A stretch of 64,000 bases of DNA from Candidatus Gemmiger stercorigallinarum (lineage in GTDB: Bacteria; Bacillota; Clostridia; Oscillospirales; Ruminococcaceae): positions 1 to 64,000 of the forward strand of contig DWWX01000003.1 of NCBI GenBank assembly GCA_019119495.1, read 5' to 3'. Shown piece after piece: positions 38,292 to 47,838 of the stretch (position 1 is its first letter; each line of letters starts with the position of its first letter). The notes beneath the pieces were generated by a model. It was not told the DNA's origin and did no database searches. It worked only from the letters and a program-made list of their open reading frames with translations. The translations under genes and the position numbers were made by a program.

Positions 38292-39953
38292 ATGAGCCGT
38301 AATGAATCACAGCGCAAAGCGTCTTTCAGCCCCACACAGCGCAAGGCCTGCCTGGTGCTGGTGGGTTGTGTGGCGGCCGTTATCATCAGCTTTGTGGCAT
38401 CCTGGATCCTGCCCGGCGTGCTGTTTGGCAGCGCCGCCGGCGACTATGACCCCGAAGCCTACCCGGTGGATACCACGCTCAGCGCCGTGCTGACGGAAAC
38501 CAGCGACGCCGGCGCCGACTACATCAACGCCGCGGTCTTTGCCGGCGACGACAATGTTGTGGCCCTTACCGCGTCCAGCAGCATCACCATCGACCGCTAC
38601 GCGGGCCGCGACGGCCTGGCGGTGGGCGATCTGATCAGCGACGCCTGCGTCTACTTTGAGGACGACGCCAGCTCCTACACCATCCCCCAGGCCATCGCCA
38701 AGATGAAGCCCCGCCGCGTCATCGTCATGCTGGGGGCCAACAATGTGGACGGCAATACCACGCTGGACGCCTTTACTCAGGATTACCGCCAGGCGCTCAA
38801 CGCCATCAAAAACGCTTACAGCTACTGCGACATCATCGTAAGCTCCATCCCGCCGGTGGCCGAGGAGTCCGACAACGCCGCCGCCACCCAGACCATCATC
38901 GACCAGTTCAACCAGGCGCTGGCCCAGCTGTGCGAGTCGGACGGCTACCACTTCCTCAACGCCGCCGAGGCCCTCAAGACCGGCAGCGGCTTTGCCGAGA
39001 GCGCCTACCTGGACGCCGACGGCACCCTGAGCACGGCGGGCGTCAACGCCTACCTGAACTATGTGCGCACCCACGCCTACGACGGCGAGGACCGCCGCCC
39101 CGATACTGACGACATCCCCCGCCGCGCCAGCCAGGCCGCCCAGGCCGAAGCGACCCCCACCCCCACCGCCACGCCGCAGATGCACAATGTCCGCTACGGC
39201 GTGCAGTCGGGCAGCGGCACGCTGACCTACGGCGACCAGAGCGGCGTCAGCTCGCTGAACTTCCAGGTGGCGGACGGCGAGACCATCCGCGTCACCGCGG
39301 TGCCGGCGGACGGCTTTGTGTTTGACCGGTGGAGCGACGGCCAGACCAGCGCCACCCGCGTGGAGCAGGTCACCGGCGACATTGAGGTATCGGCCATCTT
39401 CAGCGACGCCCGCGTGGCCCTGACGCTGGACAAGGGCGATACCACCATCACCCTGGGCGAGAGCTTTACCATCAACGCCAGCGTCACGCTGGGCGGCGCC
39501 GCCGCCGACAACAGCCTGGTGCAGTGGGCGGTCAATGACGAACTGCAGACCACCGCCGGCAGCTTTACCTTCACGCCTGACCAGGCCGGCACCTACACCA
39601 TCAAGGCCGGCGTCGAGATCAACACCGGCCGCGCCGAAGCCACCATGACCCTGACCGTCAACGCGCCGGCCACCACCGTGAACATGACGGTGCCCCGGTC
39701 GATGCCGGCCGGCAGCACCGCCACGCTGTACGTCAATGTGGAAAACCGAAACGGCGATACCTCCTGGGCCTGCGACCAGCTGCCGGACTGGAAGCCCACC
39801 GGCGACAGCGTCCAGTTCACCCCGCCGCAGCCGGGCAACTACACCGTCCGGGCCACCAACAACGGCGTCACCGCCGAGTATACCATCTCGGTCACGGCGG
39901 CCGCCACGCCCACCCCCAGCCCGTCCCCGTCGCCCAGCGGCGAGGACGACTGA
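38292..39953 (+). CDS. Membrane-anchored extracellular protein: SGNH/GDSL-like domain plus InlB-B-type and Ig-like repeats
   Basis: N-terminal TM; NAAVFAGDDNVVALT...PRRVIVMLGANNVDGNTTLDAFTQDYRQALNAIKNAYSYCDIIVSSIPPV; then VPADGFVFDRWSDGQTSATRVEQVTGDIEVSAIFS and Ig-like segments with a Pro/Ser/Thr tail. Confidence 0.75.
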   Translation: MSRNESQRKASFSPTQRKACLVLVGCVAAVIISFVASWILPGVLFGSAAGDYDPEAYPVDTTLSAVLTETSDAGADYINAAVFAGDDNVVALTASSSITIDRYAGRDGLAVGDLISDACVYFEDDASSYTIPQAIAKMKPRRVIVMLGANNVDGNTTLDAFTQDYRQALNAIKNAYSYCDIIVSSIPPVAEESDNAAATQTIIDQFNQALAQLCESDGYHFLNAAEALKTGSGFAESAYLDADGTLSTAGVNAYLNYVRTHAYDGEDRRPDTDDIPRRASQAAQAEATPTPTATPQMHNVRYGVQSGSGTLTYGDQSGVSSLNFQVADGETIRVTAVPADGFVFDRWSDGQTSATRVEQVTGDIEVSAIFSDARVALTLDKGDTTITLGESFTINASVTLGGAAADNSLVQWAVNDELQTTAGSFTFTPDQAGTYTIKAGVEINTGRAEATMTLTVNAPATTVNMTVPRSMPAGSTATLYVNVENRNGDTSWACDQLPDWKPTGDSVQFTPPQPGNYTVRATNNGVTAEYTISVTAAATPTPSPSPSPSGEDD

Positions 39954-39997
39954 CCGGCCGGCCCCCAACCCGACAACCATCACAACAGGAGAAGATC

Positions 39998-40744
39998 ATG
40001 GCTTATTATACCTGCCTTTTGCTGGATGTGGACAACACCCTGCTGGACTTTGACGCCGCCGAGCGCCAGGCCCTGACCGATACCCTGACCCATTACGGCC
40101 TGCCCTGCGACGCGGCCGCCTGCGATACCTACCACCAGGTCAACCGCAAACTGTGGACCGGCCTTGCCAAGGGCGAGATCGGCCGCAGCAAGCTGTTTGC
40201 GGTGCGGTTTGCCCGCTTTCTGCAGGCCATGGGCCTGCCGGATAACGGCAAAAGCCGCGAGATCAACGACTATTACGAGGAGCAGCTGGCCCTGCACCCG
40301 GACATCCTGCCCGGCGCGCTGACGGCGCTGGACGAGCTGGCCGAGGTGGCCACGCTGGCCATCGTGTCCAACGGCGCGTACAAGGTGCAGCAGGCCCGCA
40401 TCCATGATTCCGGCATCGAGCCCTACATGGACGGCGTCTATATCTCGGAGAAGGTGGGCGCCGCCAAGCCCTCGGCCAAGCTGTTCGACCACGCGCTCAA
40501 GGACCTGGGCGTCACCGACCGCAGCCGCGTGCTGGTGGTGGGCGACGACCTGAACGCCGACATCAAGGGCGGCCGCAACGCCGGCCTGGATACCTGCTGG
40601 GTCAACTTTGCCGGCGCCGAGAACGACACCGGCATCCAGCCCAAACACACCATCACCAGCTACGAGGAACTGTACCGCATCGTGATGGAGCCGGAGGAGC
40701 TGGAAAACCTGGGCGTGCGCAACCGCCGCCACCGCGGCGACTGA
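39998..40744 (+). CDS. HAD hydrolase, YjjG-type
   Basis: LLDVDNTLLDFDAAERQALTDTLTHYGLP...IVSNGAYKVQQARI...GAAKPSAKLFDHAL...VVGDDLNADIKGGRNAGLDTCWVN. Confidence 0.88.
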   Translation: MAYYTCLLLDVDNTLLDFDAAERQALTDTLTHYGLPCDAAACDTYHQVNRKLWTGLAKGEIGRSKLFAVRFARFLQAMGLPDNGKSREINDYYEEQLALHPDILPGALTALDELAEVATLAIVSNGAYKVQQARIHDSGIEPYMDGVYISEKVGAAKPSAKLFDHALKDLGVTDRSRVLVVGDDLNADIKGGRNAGLDTCWVNFAGAENDTGIQPKHTITSYEELYRIVMEPEELENLGVRNRRHRGD

Positions 40745-40785
40745 CCCCTGCCCGGCGGGGCGCTGCCGATATTCAACATCCGCTC

Positions 40786-40826
40786 AAAGTTTGCCGCTGT
40801 TGTAAAAAAGCAGCGGCAAACTTTTG
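40786..40826 (+). terminator. Strong hairpin upstream of the ABC-F gene (terminator or attenuator)
   Basis: AAAGTTTGCCGCTG-N11-CAGCGGCAAACTTT, 14-bp perfect stem followed by TT. Confidence 0.6.
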
Positions 40827-40932
40827 GGTAAGGGCCTGCGCAGGGCGCAAACCGCAAAGACCCCGCGAAAGGCAGGCCCGCAGCAAACCTTTGCCCGCAG
40901 CCGCGGGCCGCGATTTTGAGGAATGAATCACT

Positions 40933-42822
40933 ATGCTGATCGAACTGCAAGACCTGGGCAAAAGCTTTGGCGAGCACGAGGTGCTGCGCGGCATCAACGC
41001 CGGCGTCGAAAAGGGTGACCGCATCGGCATCATCGGCGCCAACGGCACCGGCAAGACCACGCTGCTGCGCATCCTGTGCGGCCAGAGCCAGCCCGATACC
41101 GGCAGCGCCGACTTTGCGGCCGGCGCCACCTGCGGCTATCTGGAGCAGACCGCCCGCCTGGACCCGGCCCTGACCGTCTACGACACGATGAAGGAGTCCT
41201 TCCGCCCGGCGCTGGACGCCATGGCCCGGCTGGAAACGCTGCAAAAGCAGCTGGCCGCCGCGCCGGATGACGCTGCCGTCGCCGCCGGCATCGAGCACTG
41301 CACCGCCGTGATCGACTCGATGGACGCCTACAACATGGACACCCAGATCCGCAAGATGCTGTCCGGCATGGGCTTTCCGGCCGACACCTGGCAGAAAACC
41401 GCGGGGGTGCTTTCCGGCGGGGAGCAGACCCGCCTGCGCCTGGCCGGGCTGCTTCTGCGCCAGCCGGATATCCTGATTTTGGACGAGCCCACCAACCACC
41501 TGGACATCGAGACAATGGCCTGGCTGGAAAGCTACCTGAAAACCTGCCGCGGCGCGGTGCTGGTGGTCAGCCACGACCGCTATTTCCTGGACGCCGTCTG
41601 CACCAGGATCTGGGAGCTGCGGGGCAAGACCATCCAGGTGTTCAGGGGCAACTATTCCGCCTACCTGCCCCAGCGCCAGGCCGCCGACGAGCGCCAGTTG
41701 AAACAGCGCCAGGCCGACCTGGAAAAGGCCGCCAAGCTGCAGGACTACATCGACCGCAACCTGGTGCGGGCCTCCACCACCAAAATGGCCCAGAGCCGCC
41801 GCAAGCAGCTGGAAAAGCTGGAGATCACCGAGGCCCCCGTCGACGAGGCCAGGGAACTGAATTTCCGCTTTGAATACGACATCGAGCCTTACGACGAGCT
41901 GGTCACCATGAAGCACGTCTCCGTCCGCATCGGCGACCGCACGCTGGTCAAAGATCTGGATCACGTCGTCCACCGGGGGGACAAGCTGGTTATCGCCGGC
42001 CCCAACGGCACCGGCAAGTCCACGCTTTTGCAGGTGCTGGACGGCAAACGCCGGCCCTCCGGCGGCATGGTGCGGCTGGGCGGCGGGGCGCAGCCCGGCA
42101 TCTTTACCCAGCAGCAGGCCCGGCGGTTCGGCCGGGTCATCGACGCCATCTGGGACAAGTACCCCCGCTTTACCGAGCTGGAGGTCCGCAGCCACCTGGC
42201 CCGCTTCGGCTTCCGGGGCGAGGAGGTGTTCAAGGACTGCGCGTCGCTGTCCGGCGGCGAGCTGGCCCGCCTGCGCTTTGCCGAGCTGGCGCTGGAACGC
42301 CCCAACCTGATGTTTTTGGACGAGCCCACCAACCACCTGGACATCTACGTGCGGGAAAGCCTGACCCAGGCGCTGGCCGCCTACACCGGCACGCTGCTGC
42401 TGGTCACCCACGACCGCTACCTGATGCAGACGCTGGGCTGCCCCATCCTGTACCTGGAGGACGGGGACACCACCCTTTACCGGGACTTTTCCGCCCTGCG
42501 GGACAAAGACAGCGCCCCCGCCGCGCCGGCCGCCCGCGCCGAGGCAAAGCCCGCCAAGGCCGGCTACGGCAAGGAGCAGCGCCGCCGCCGCGCCGAAGTG
42601 CGCGCCCGCATCAAGGCGGTGGAGACCGAGATCGAGCAGCTGGGCGCCCGCATCGTCGAGCTGGAAAACGAGCTGAACGACCCGGAGGTGCTGCGCGACC
42701 ATATTCTGGTGCGCGACAAGTGCGACGACCTGGACGACACCCGCTTCCACCAGCAGGAGCTGTTTGACGAGTGGGAAAAGCTGCTGGAAGAACAGGAGCA
42801 GTTTGAGGCCGAGGACGAATGA
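40933..42822 (+). CDS. ABC-F family ATP-binding protein
   Basis: 629 aa with two ABC modules (GANGTGKTTLLRIL, GPNGTGKSTLLQVL; LSGGEQTRLRLAGLL, LSGGELARLRFAEL) and no TM domain. Confidence 0.93.
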   Translation: MLIELQDLGKSFGEHEVLRGINAGVEKGDRIGIIGANGTGKTTLLRILCGQSQPDTGSADFAAGATCGYLEQTARLDPALTVYDTMKESFRPALDAMARLETLQKQLAAAPDDAAVAAGIEHCTAVIDSMDAYNMDTQIRKMLSGMGFPADTWQKTAGVLSGGEQTRLRLAGLLLRQPDILILDEPTNHLDIETMAWLESYLKTCRGAVLVVSHDRYFLDAVCTRIWELRGKTIQVFRGNYSAYLPQRQAADERQLKQRQADLEKAAKLQDYIDRNLVRASTTKMAQSRRKQLEKLEITEAPVDEARELNFRFEYDIEPYDELVTMKHVSVRIGDRTLVKDLDHVVHRGDKLVIAGPNGTGKSTLLQVLDGKRRPSGGMVRLGGGAQPGIFTQQQARRFGRVIDAIWDKYPRFTELEVRSHLARFGFRGEEVFKDCASLSGGELARLRFAELALERPNLMFLDEPTNHLDIYVRESLTQALAAYTGTLLLVTHDRYLMQTLGCPILYLEDGDTTLYRDFSALRDKDSAPAAPAARAEAKPAKAGYGKEQRRRRAEVRARIKAVETEIEQLGARIVELENELNDPEVLRDHILVRDKCDDLDDTRFHQQELFDEWEKLLEEQEQFEAEDE

Positions 42823-43013
42823 CCCCAGCCGGAGACTCTGCTGCCTCGCCGCCGTGCTGGCCGCCCCCTGAACGGGCGCCGCGCGGCGGCGTTTTCACGA
42901 TATTTTTACATCTCTGTTTATGAACTGTAACTTGTTTTCTGTACAAAAAGCGATATACTTACATAATAAGGACATTATGTCCATGCAATAACGCATGGGC
43001 CAGGAAAGAGAGG

Positions 43014-43850
43014 ATGGCGCCGGCGCAACCTTTGCCCAATGCGGCGGGGCGGGGGGCAGCCGGCATCAAACGGGGAAACGTGGAAACCAAGATCATCATA
43101 GCGACGCACAAGCCCTACTGGGTGCCGGACGATCCCGTGTATCTGCCGGTGCAGGTGGGCCACGCGCTCCATCCGGACATTGGTTATATCGGCGATGACA
43201 CCGGCGAGAACATCTCATCCAAAAATCCCAATTTCTGCGAGCTGACCGGCCTGTATTGGGCGGTCCACAATGTGGACGCCGACTTTATCGGCCTGGTGCA
43301 CTACCGCCGCTATTTTGCCAGCCGCCGCCGTCGCTTCGCACCCAAAAAGCAGCGGGTCATCACCGGCGATGAGCTGGCCGAGATCCTGCAGCACACCAAT
43401 GTCATCCTGCCCAGGGAGCGGCACTATTTTATCGAGACCAACTACACCCAGTATATCCATGCCCATCACCAGCGGGACCTGACCGCCACCCGCCGCATCA
43501 TCGCCGGCAAATGCCCGGAATACCTGCCTGCCTACGACGAGTATATGTCCAAGACCCATGGGCATCATTTCAATATGTTCGTCATGCGCAAGGAGCTGCT
43601 GGAGCATTACTGCACCTGGCTGTTCGACATCCTGTTCGAGCTGGAGCGGGAGCTGGACATTTCCCACTATTCCGACAACGACAAGCGGGTGTTCGGCTTT
43701 GTCAGCGAGCGTCTGCTGGACGCTTGGCTGGTTACCAACCGCATCCATTTCCAGGAGCTGGACATCGTCTACCTGGAACCCCAGCGTTGGCTGAAAAAAG
43801 GCACCGCCTTTTTGGCCCGCAAACTTTTCCCCAAAAAGCAGGAGAGCTGA
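43014..43850 (+). CDS. DUF4422 domain glycosyltransferase
   Basis: KIIIATHKPYWVPDDPVYLPVQVGHALH...GDDTGENISSKNPNFCELTGLYWAVHNVDADFIGLVHYRRYF; a GTG start at 43080 is possible. Confidence 0.85.
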   Translation: MAPAQPLPNAAGRGAAGIKRGNVETKIIIATHKPYWVPDDPVYLPVQVGHALHPDIGYIGDDTGENISSKNPNFCELTGLYWAVHNVDADFIGLVHYRRYFASRRRRFAPKKQRVITGDELAEILQHTNVILPRERHYFIETNYTQYIHAHHQRDLTATRRIIAGKCPEYLPAYDEYMSKTHGHHFNMFVMRKELLEHYCTWLFDILFELERELDISHYSDNDKRVFGFVSERLLDAWLVTNRIHFQELDIVYLEPQRWLKKGTAFLARKLFPKKQES

Positions 43851-43897
43851 CCCGCCCGCGGCCGGCCCGGAAATCAGAGACAAAGGAGTGGACCCCC

Positions 43898-44809
43898 TTG
43901 CCGCGCATCACCGCCGTGGTCGTCACCTACAACCGCAGGGACCTGCTGGCCCGGTGCATCGCCTGCCTGCGGGCGCAGCAGGGGGCGTCCTGCCGCATCC
44001 TGGTCGTTGACAACGCCAGCACCGACGGCACCGGCGCGCTGCTGCAAAGCCTGGCCGGCCCGGACCTGACCGTCCACACCGCCGCCGAAAACCTGGGCGG
44101 CGCCGGCGGGTTTTCGCTGGGCGCCCGGCTGGCCGTGGAGGCCGGCTGCGACGCGGTCTGGCTGATGGACGATGACACGCTGCCAAAGCCCGGCGCCTTG
44201 GCGGCGCTTTTGTCTGCCTGGGCGGCGCAGCCCGGCTGCGGCTGGCTGTCCTCCCGTGCGGTGGATGCGGACGGGGCCGACCAGCCCATGAACCGCCAGC
44301 GCAGCACCCCCTACCGGGACATCCCCGGCTACGAAAGCCCCGGCGGCCGGCCCATCCCCAGCGTGATGGCCAGCTTTGTCTCGCTGCTGGTTCCGGCGCA
44401 GGCGGTGCGGCGGTTCGGCCTGCCCATCGCCGAGTTCTTTATCTGGTCGGATGACTGGGAGTATACCCGCCGCATCTCCCGCGCGCTGCCCTGCTTCACC
44501 GTGCCCCAAAGCGTGGTGGTCCACGCCATGCGGAACAAAAGCGTCGTCAGCATTGCCGCCGACACCCCCGACCGGCTGCCCCGCTACCGCTGGTTTTACC
44601 GCAACGACGTGGTGCTTTACCGGCGCGAGGGGCTGCGCGGCTGGCTCTGGCTGCTGGCCAAGGACGCCTGGCATACGGTGCAGGTGCTGGCCGGCCGCTG
44701 CCCGGACAAGCGGGCGCGCATCGGCATCATCTGGCGGGGCTTTTGGGCCGGGGTGCATTTTGCCCCGCCGGTGCGCTATCCTGCGCCGCCCCAAAACGCC
44801 CCGCGCTGA
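43898..44809 (+). CDS. Family 2 glycosyltransferase (probable TTG start)
   Basis: ITAVVVTYNRRDLLARCIACLRAQQGASCRILVVDNASTDGT...VWLMDDDTLPKPGAL. Confidence 0.9.
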   Translation: MPRITAVVVTYNRRDLLARCIACLRAQQGASCRILVVDNASTDGTGALLQSLAGPDLTVHTAAENLGGAGGFSLGARLAVEAGCDAVWLMDDDTLPKPGALAALLSAWAAQPGCGWLSSRAVDADGADQPMNRQRSTPYRDIPGYESPGGRPIPSVMASFVSLLVPAQAVRRFGLPIAEFFIWSDDWEYTRRISRALPCFTVPQSVVVHAMRNKSVVSIAADTPDRLPRYRWFYRNDVVLYRREGLRGWLWLLAKDAWHTVQVLAGRCPDKRARIGIIWRGFWAGVHFAPPVRYPAPPQNAPR

Positions 44810-44850
44810 CCCGCCCCCGTGCGGGTCTTAAAAAGAAAGGAGGGACCGCC

Positions 44851-46695
44851 ATGCCCCCGCAAGACAAACTGCCCGGCCGCTGCAAGGCGGCCGCCTTTGA
44901 TGTGTTCGATACCCTGCTCCACCGGGACGTGGCCGCCCCGGCGGATGTGTTTGCCTGGATGGAAGCCCGCGGCCATGCCCCCGCCGGCTTTGCCCAAAAC
45001 CGCCGCCAGGCCGAGGCCGAGGCCCGCGCCGCCGCGCCGGGGCGGGAGGTGACCCTGGCCGAGATCTACGCCCGGCCCCGGCTGGCCGGCCTGGACCCCG
45101 CCGCCGAGATCGCGGCCGAGCGGGCGCTGTGCGTGGCCGACCGCCGCATGCTGGCATTGGTGGAACGCTGCCGGGCCGCGGGCATGGCGGTGTACGCCGT
45201 GTCGGATATGTACCTGCCGGCGGACGCGGTCCGCGCGCTGCTGGACGGCTGCGGCTTCGGCCGGTGGGACGGGGTCTTTGTCTCGTCCGAGTACGGCGTG
45301 CAGAAGCGCAGCGGCAGGCTGTTCCGGGTGTTTTTGCAAAGCGCCGGCCTGCGCCCGCGGGACGTGGTGTTTTTCGGCGACGACCGCCGGGCGGACAGCC
45401 TGGGCGCGGCGCTGGCCGGCGTGCACTGTGTCCACACCCCAGGCCGCCCGCCGCTGCCCGCCTACCTGCCTGACCCCGAAACCCCGGAGCAGAAAGCCAT
45501 GTACGCCTGGCTTGCCAACCGTGCCCCGGACATCCGGGACGGGCAGGAGCGATTCGGCTTTACGGTGCTGGGGCCGCTGGCCGTCAGCTTTGCGGCCTGG
45601 CTGCAAGCGCAGGCGGCCGCCCGCCCCGGCAGCCGGCTGGTGCTGCTGGCGCGGGATATGGCCCTGGTGCGGGAAGCCTGCCGCCTGGACGGCGCGCGGG
45701 ACACCGCCTACCTGCGGGTCTCGCGCAAAAGCCTGTGCCCGGCGCTTTTGATGCGCCCCATGACGCCCCAGGCTCTGGAACTGCTGGCCGCCACGCTGCC
45801 GGGTCAGCTGCTGCGGGTGGACGAAATTTTGGCGTTCTGCGGCTTTGCCCCCGGCACCCGCCTGCCCGGCTATGACCCCGGCCTGACCTTTGACCTGCGC
45901 CGCCACCCGGCCTGCACGCCGGAGTCCGCCCTGGGCAAGCTGCTGTGTGCGGTCAGCGCCCTCAGCCGCGGCCCGGCGGGGGGGCCGGTGCGCTGCCAGG
46001 CCGCCGCGGCGCGGGCTTATCTTTCGCAGTTCGGGCTGGAACGGCCCGGCACGCTGGTGGTGGACCTGGGCAGCGGCGGCACCACCCAGCGCATTTTGCA
46101 GGAGCTGTGCGGCTGCGCGCTGCACGGGCTGTACCTGGCCTGCGACGGGCGGCTGTACCAAAACCTGCCGCGGGACGCCGCCGATGTGTTTTTGTTCGGC
46201 GGGCAGCCCGCGCCGCTGTGGTACTGGATGGCCCAGCCCATTTTGGAGTACCTGATCTCGGAGCCGGTGGGGGCCACCACCGGCTACCGCATGACGCCCC
46301 AGGGTCCCGCCCCCGTGCAGGAGGACGCCAGCCCGCCGGCGGAGCTGCTGGCGGTGCAGCGGGGGGCGCTGCGCTTTGCGCGGGAGTGGACGGCGTCGCC
46401 CCACCGGGGCACGGCGCTGGCGCCGGATGCGGCCATCGCGCCGTTTTTGAACATGGCCCGCCGCCCCCGCATGGAGCAGGCCGCCTGCTTCGGCGATTTT
46501 GTCTTTGAGGACGGCGTCCGCTTCCGGCTGGCTGCGCCCCGCACGGCGGGGGAGTACCTGCGCCGCCCCGCCGCCCTGGCCAAAGATTTTTCCGCCGCCC
46601 GGTGGAAGGTGGGCTTTTTGAAGCGGCTGTTCCGCCTGCCGCTGCCCTACGACGGCTTTTACGCGCTGCTCAAGCACCTGCGCGACCGGGACTGA
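44851..46695 (+). CDS. Large HAD-superfamily protein of glycan clusters (COG5610-like)
   Basis: AAAFDVFDTLLHRDVAAPADVFAWMEARG...VYAVSDMYLPADAVRALLDGCGF...VFFGDDRRADSLGA. Confidence 0.78.
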   Translation: MPPQDKLPGRCKAAAFDVFDTLLHRDVAAPADVFAWMEARGHAPAGFAQNRRQAEAEARAAAPGREVTLAEIYARPRLAGLDPAAEIAAERALCVADRRMLALVERCRAAGMAVYAVSDMYLPADAVRALLDGCGFGRWDGVFVSSEYGVQKRSGRLFRVFLQSAGLRPRDVVFFGDDRRADSLGAALAGVHCVHTPGRPPLPAYLPDPETPEQKAMYAWLANRAPDIRDGQERFGFTVLGPLAVSFAAWLQAQAAARPGSRLVLLARDMALVREACRLDGARDTAYLRVSRKSLCPALLMRPMTPQALELLAATLPGQLLRVDEILAFCGFAPGTRLPGYDPGLTFDLRRHPACTPESALGKLLCAVSALSRGPAGGPVRCQAAAARAYLSQFGLERPGTLVVDLGSGGTTQRILQELCGCALHGLYLACDGRLYQNLPRDAADVFLFGGQPAPLWYWMAQPILEYLISEPVGATTGYRMTPQGPAPVQEDASPPAELLAVQRGALRFAREWTASPHRGTALAPDAAIAPFLNMARRPRMEQAACFGDFVFEDGVRFRLAAPRTAGEYLRRPAALAKDFSAARWKVGFLKRLFRLPLPYDGFYALLKHLRDRD

Positions 46696-46727
46696 CCGGC
46701 CCGCCCATTCCGGAACAGGAACCGAAA

Positions 46728-46772
46728 AACCGCCCGCTTTTTGTGCCGCCAACCGCCCGCTTTTTGTGCCGC
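46728..46772. repeat. 22-bp tandem direct repeat sharing one downstream inverted complement
   Basis: AACCGCCCGCTTTTTGTGCCGC at 46728-46749 and 46751-46772; ACAAAAAGCGGGCGGT at 46782-46797 is complementary to both. Confidence 0.9.
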
Positions 46773-46778
46773 TATCGC

Positions 46779-46807
46779 TGTACAAAAAGCGGGCGGTACG
46801 TTATAAT
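46779..46807 (+). promoter_or_regulatory. hprK promoter
   Basis: TGTACA-17 nt-TATAAT, overlapping the inverted-repeat arm. Confidence 0.6.
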
Positions 46808-46873
46808 AAAGACAGACTGCGGCCGCAGCGGGCTGCCTGCCGCCGCACAGCAAACGAAAGGGGCGAACCGAGC

Positions 46874-47809
46874 ATGGAAGAACAACACTTTTTTGTGACG
46901 CTGGACCGCGTGGCCTCCGAGTCCGGCCTGACCGTGGCCTATACGCCGAAGGATTTGAAAGAGATCAAGATCTATGCCACCGAGGTGTACCGCCCCGGCA
47001 TCTTCCTGGCGGGGTACTACCAGTACTTTGACAATATGCGCATCCAGATCCTGGGCCTGACCGAGATGTCCTACCTCAACGAGCTGGAGGCCGACACCCG
47101 CCGCGCCCACCTGGAAAAGCTGTTTTCCTTCCAGCCGCCGGCCGTGGTGCTGACCCGCGGGCTGGAACCTTTGCCCGAAATGCTGGAGTTTGCCCGGCGG
47201 TACGGTGTGGCGCTGCTGCTCTCCAACGAGATGACCTCCCCCCTGATGGGCACCATGATCACCACGCTGAACATGGAGCTGGCCCCCCGCATCACCCGCC
47301 ACGGCGTGCTGGTGGAGGTCTACGGCGAGGGCATCCTGATCACCGGCGACTCCGGCGTGGGCAAAAGCGAGACCGCCATCGAGCTGGTCAAGCGGGGCCA
47401 TCGCCTGATCGCCGACGACGCGGTGGAGCTGCGCCGCGTCAGCTCCAAGCAGATCATGGGCTCCTCGCCGGAAAACATCCGCCATTTTATCGAGCTGCGG
47501 GGCATCGGCATCATCAACGTGGCCCGGCTGTTCGGCATCGGCGCGGTCAGAAGCAGCGTCCAGGTCGAGATCGTCATCGAGCTGGAACCCTGGGACCGCA
47601 CCAAAAACTACGACCGCACCGGCCTGGAAAGCCAGACCACCGACATTTTGGGCGTGCAGGTGCCCAACATGGTCATCCCGGTCATGCCCGGCCGCAACCT
47701 GGCCGTCATCATCGAGACCGCGGCCATGAACAACCGTTCCAAGGAAATGGGCTACAACGCCGCCAGGGAGCTGCTCAAGCAGCTGGGCCTGCAAAACGAC
47801 GTCCTGTAA
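46874..47809 (+). CDS. hprK: HPr kinase/phosphorylase
   Basis: GILITGDSGVGKSETAIELVKRGHRLIADDAVEL (Walker A); MNNRSKEMGYNAAREL. Confidence 0.96.
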   Translation: MEEQHFFVTLDRVASESGLTVAYTPKDLKEIKIYATEVYRPGIFLAGYYQYFDNMRIQILGLTEMSYLNELEADTRRAHLEKLFSFQPPAVVLTRGLEPLPEMLEFARRYGVALLLSNEMTSPLMGTMITTLNMELAPRITRHGVLVEVYGEGILITGDSGVGKSETAIELVKRGHRLIADDAVELRRVSSKQIMGSSPENIRHFIELRGIGIINVARLFGIGAVRSSVQVEIVIELEPWDRTKNYDRTGLESQTTDILGVQVPNMVIPVMPGRNLAVIIETAAMNNRSKEMGYNAARELLKQLGLQNDVL

Positions 47810-47838
47810 ACCGCACGAAAAGGAGACCAAAACCATCC

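Noticed and set aside
46728-46797. Possible CRISPR-like short repeats
   Set aside because: Only two directly adjacent copies with no spacer of CRISPR length and no cas genes.
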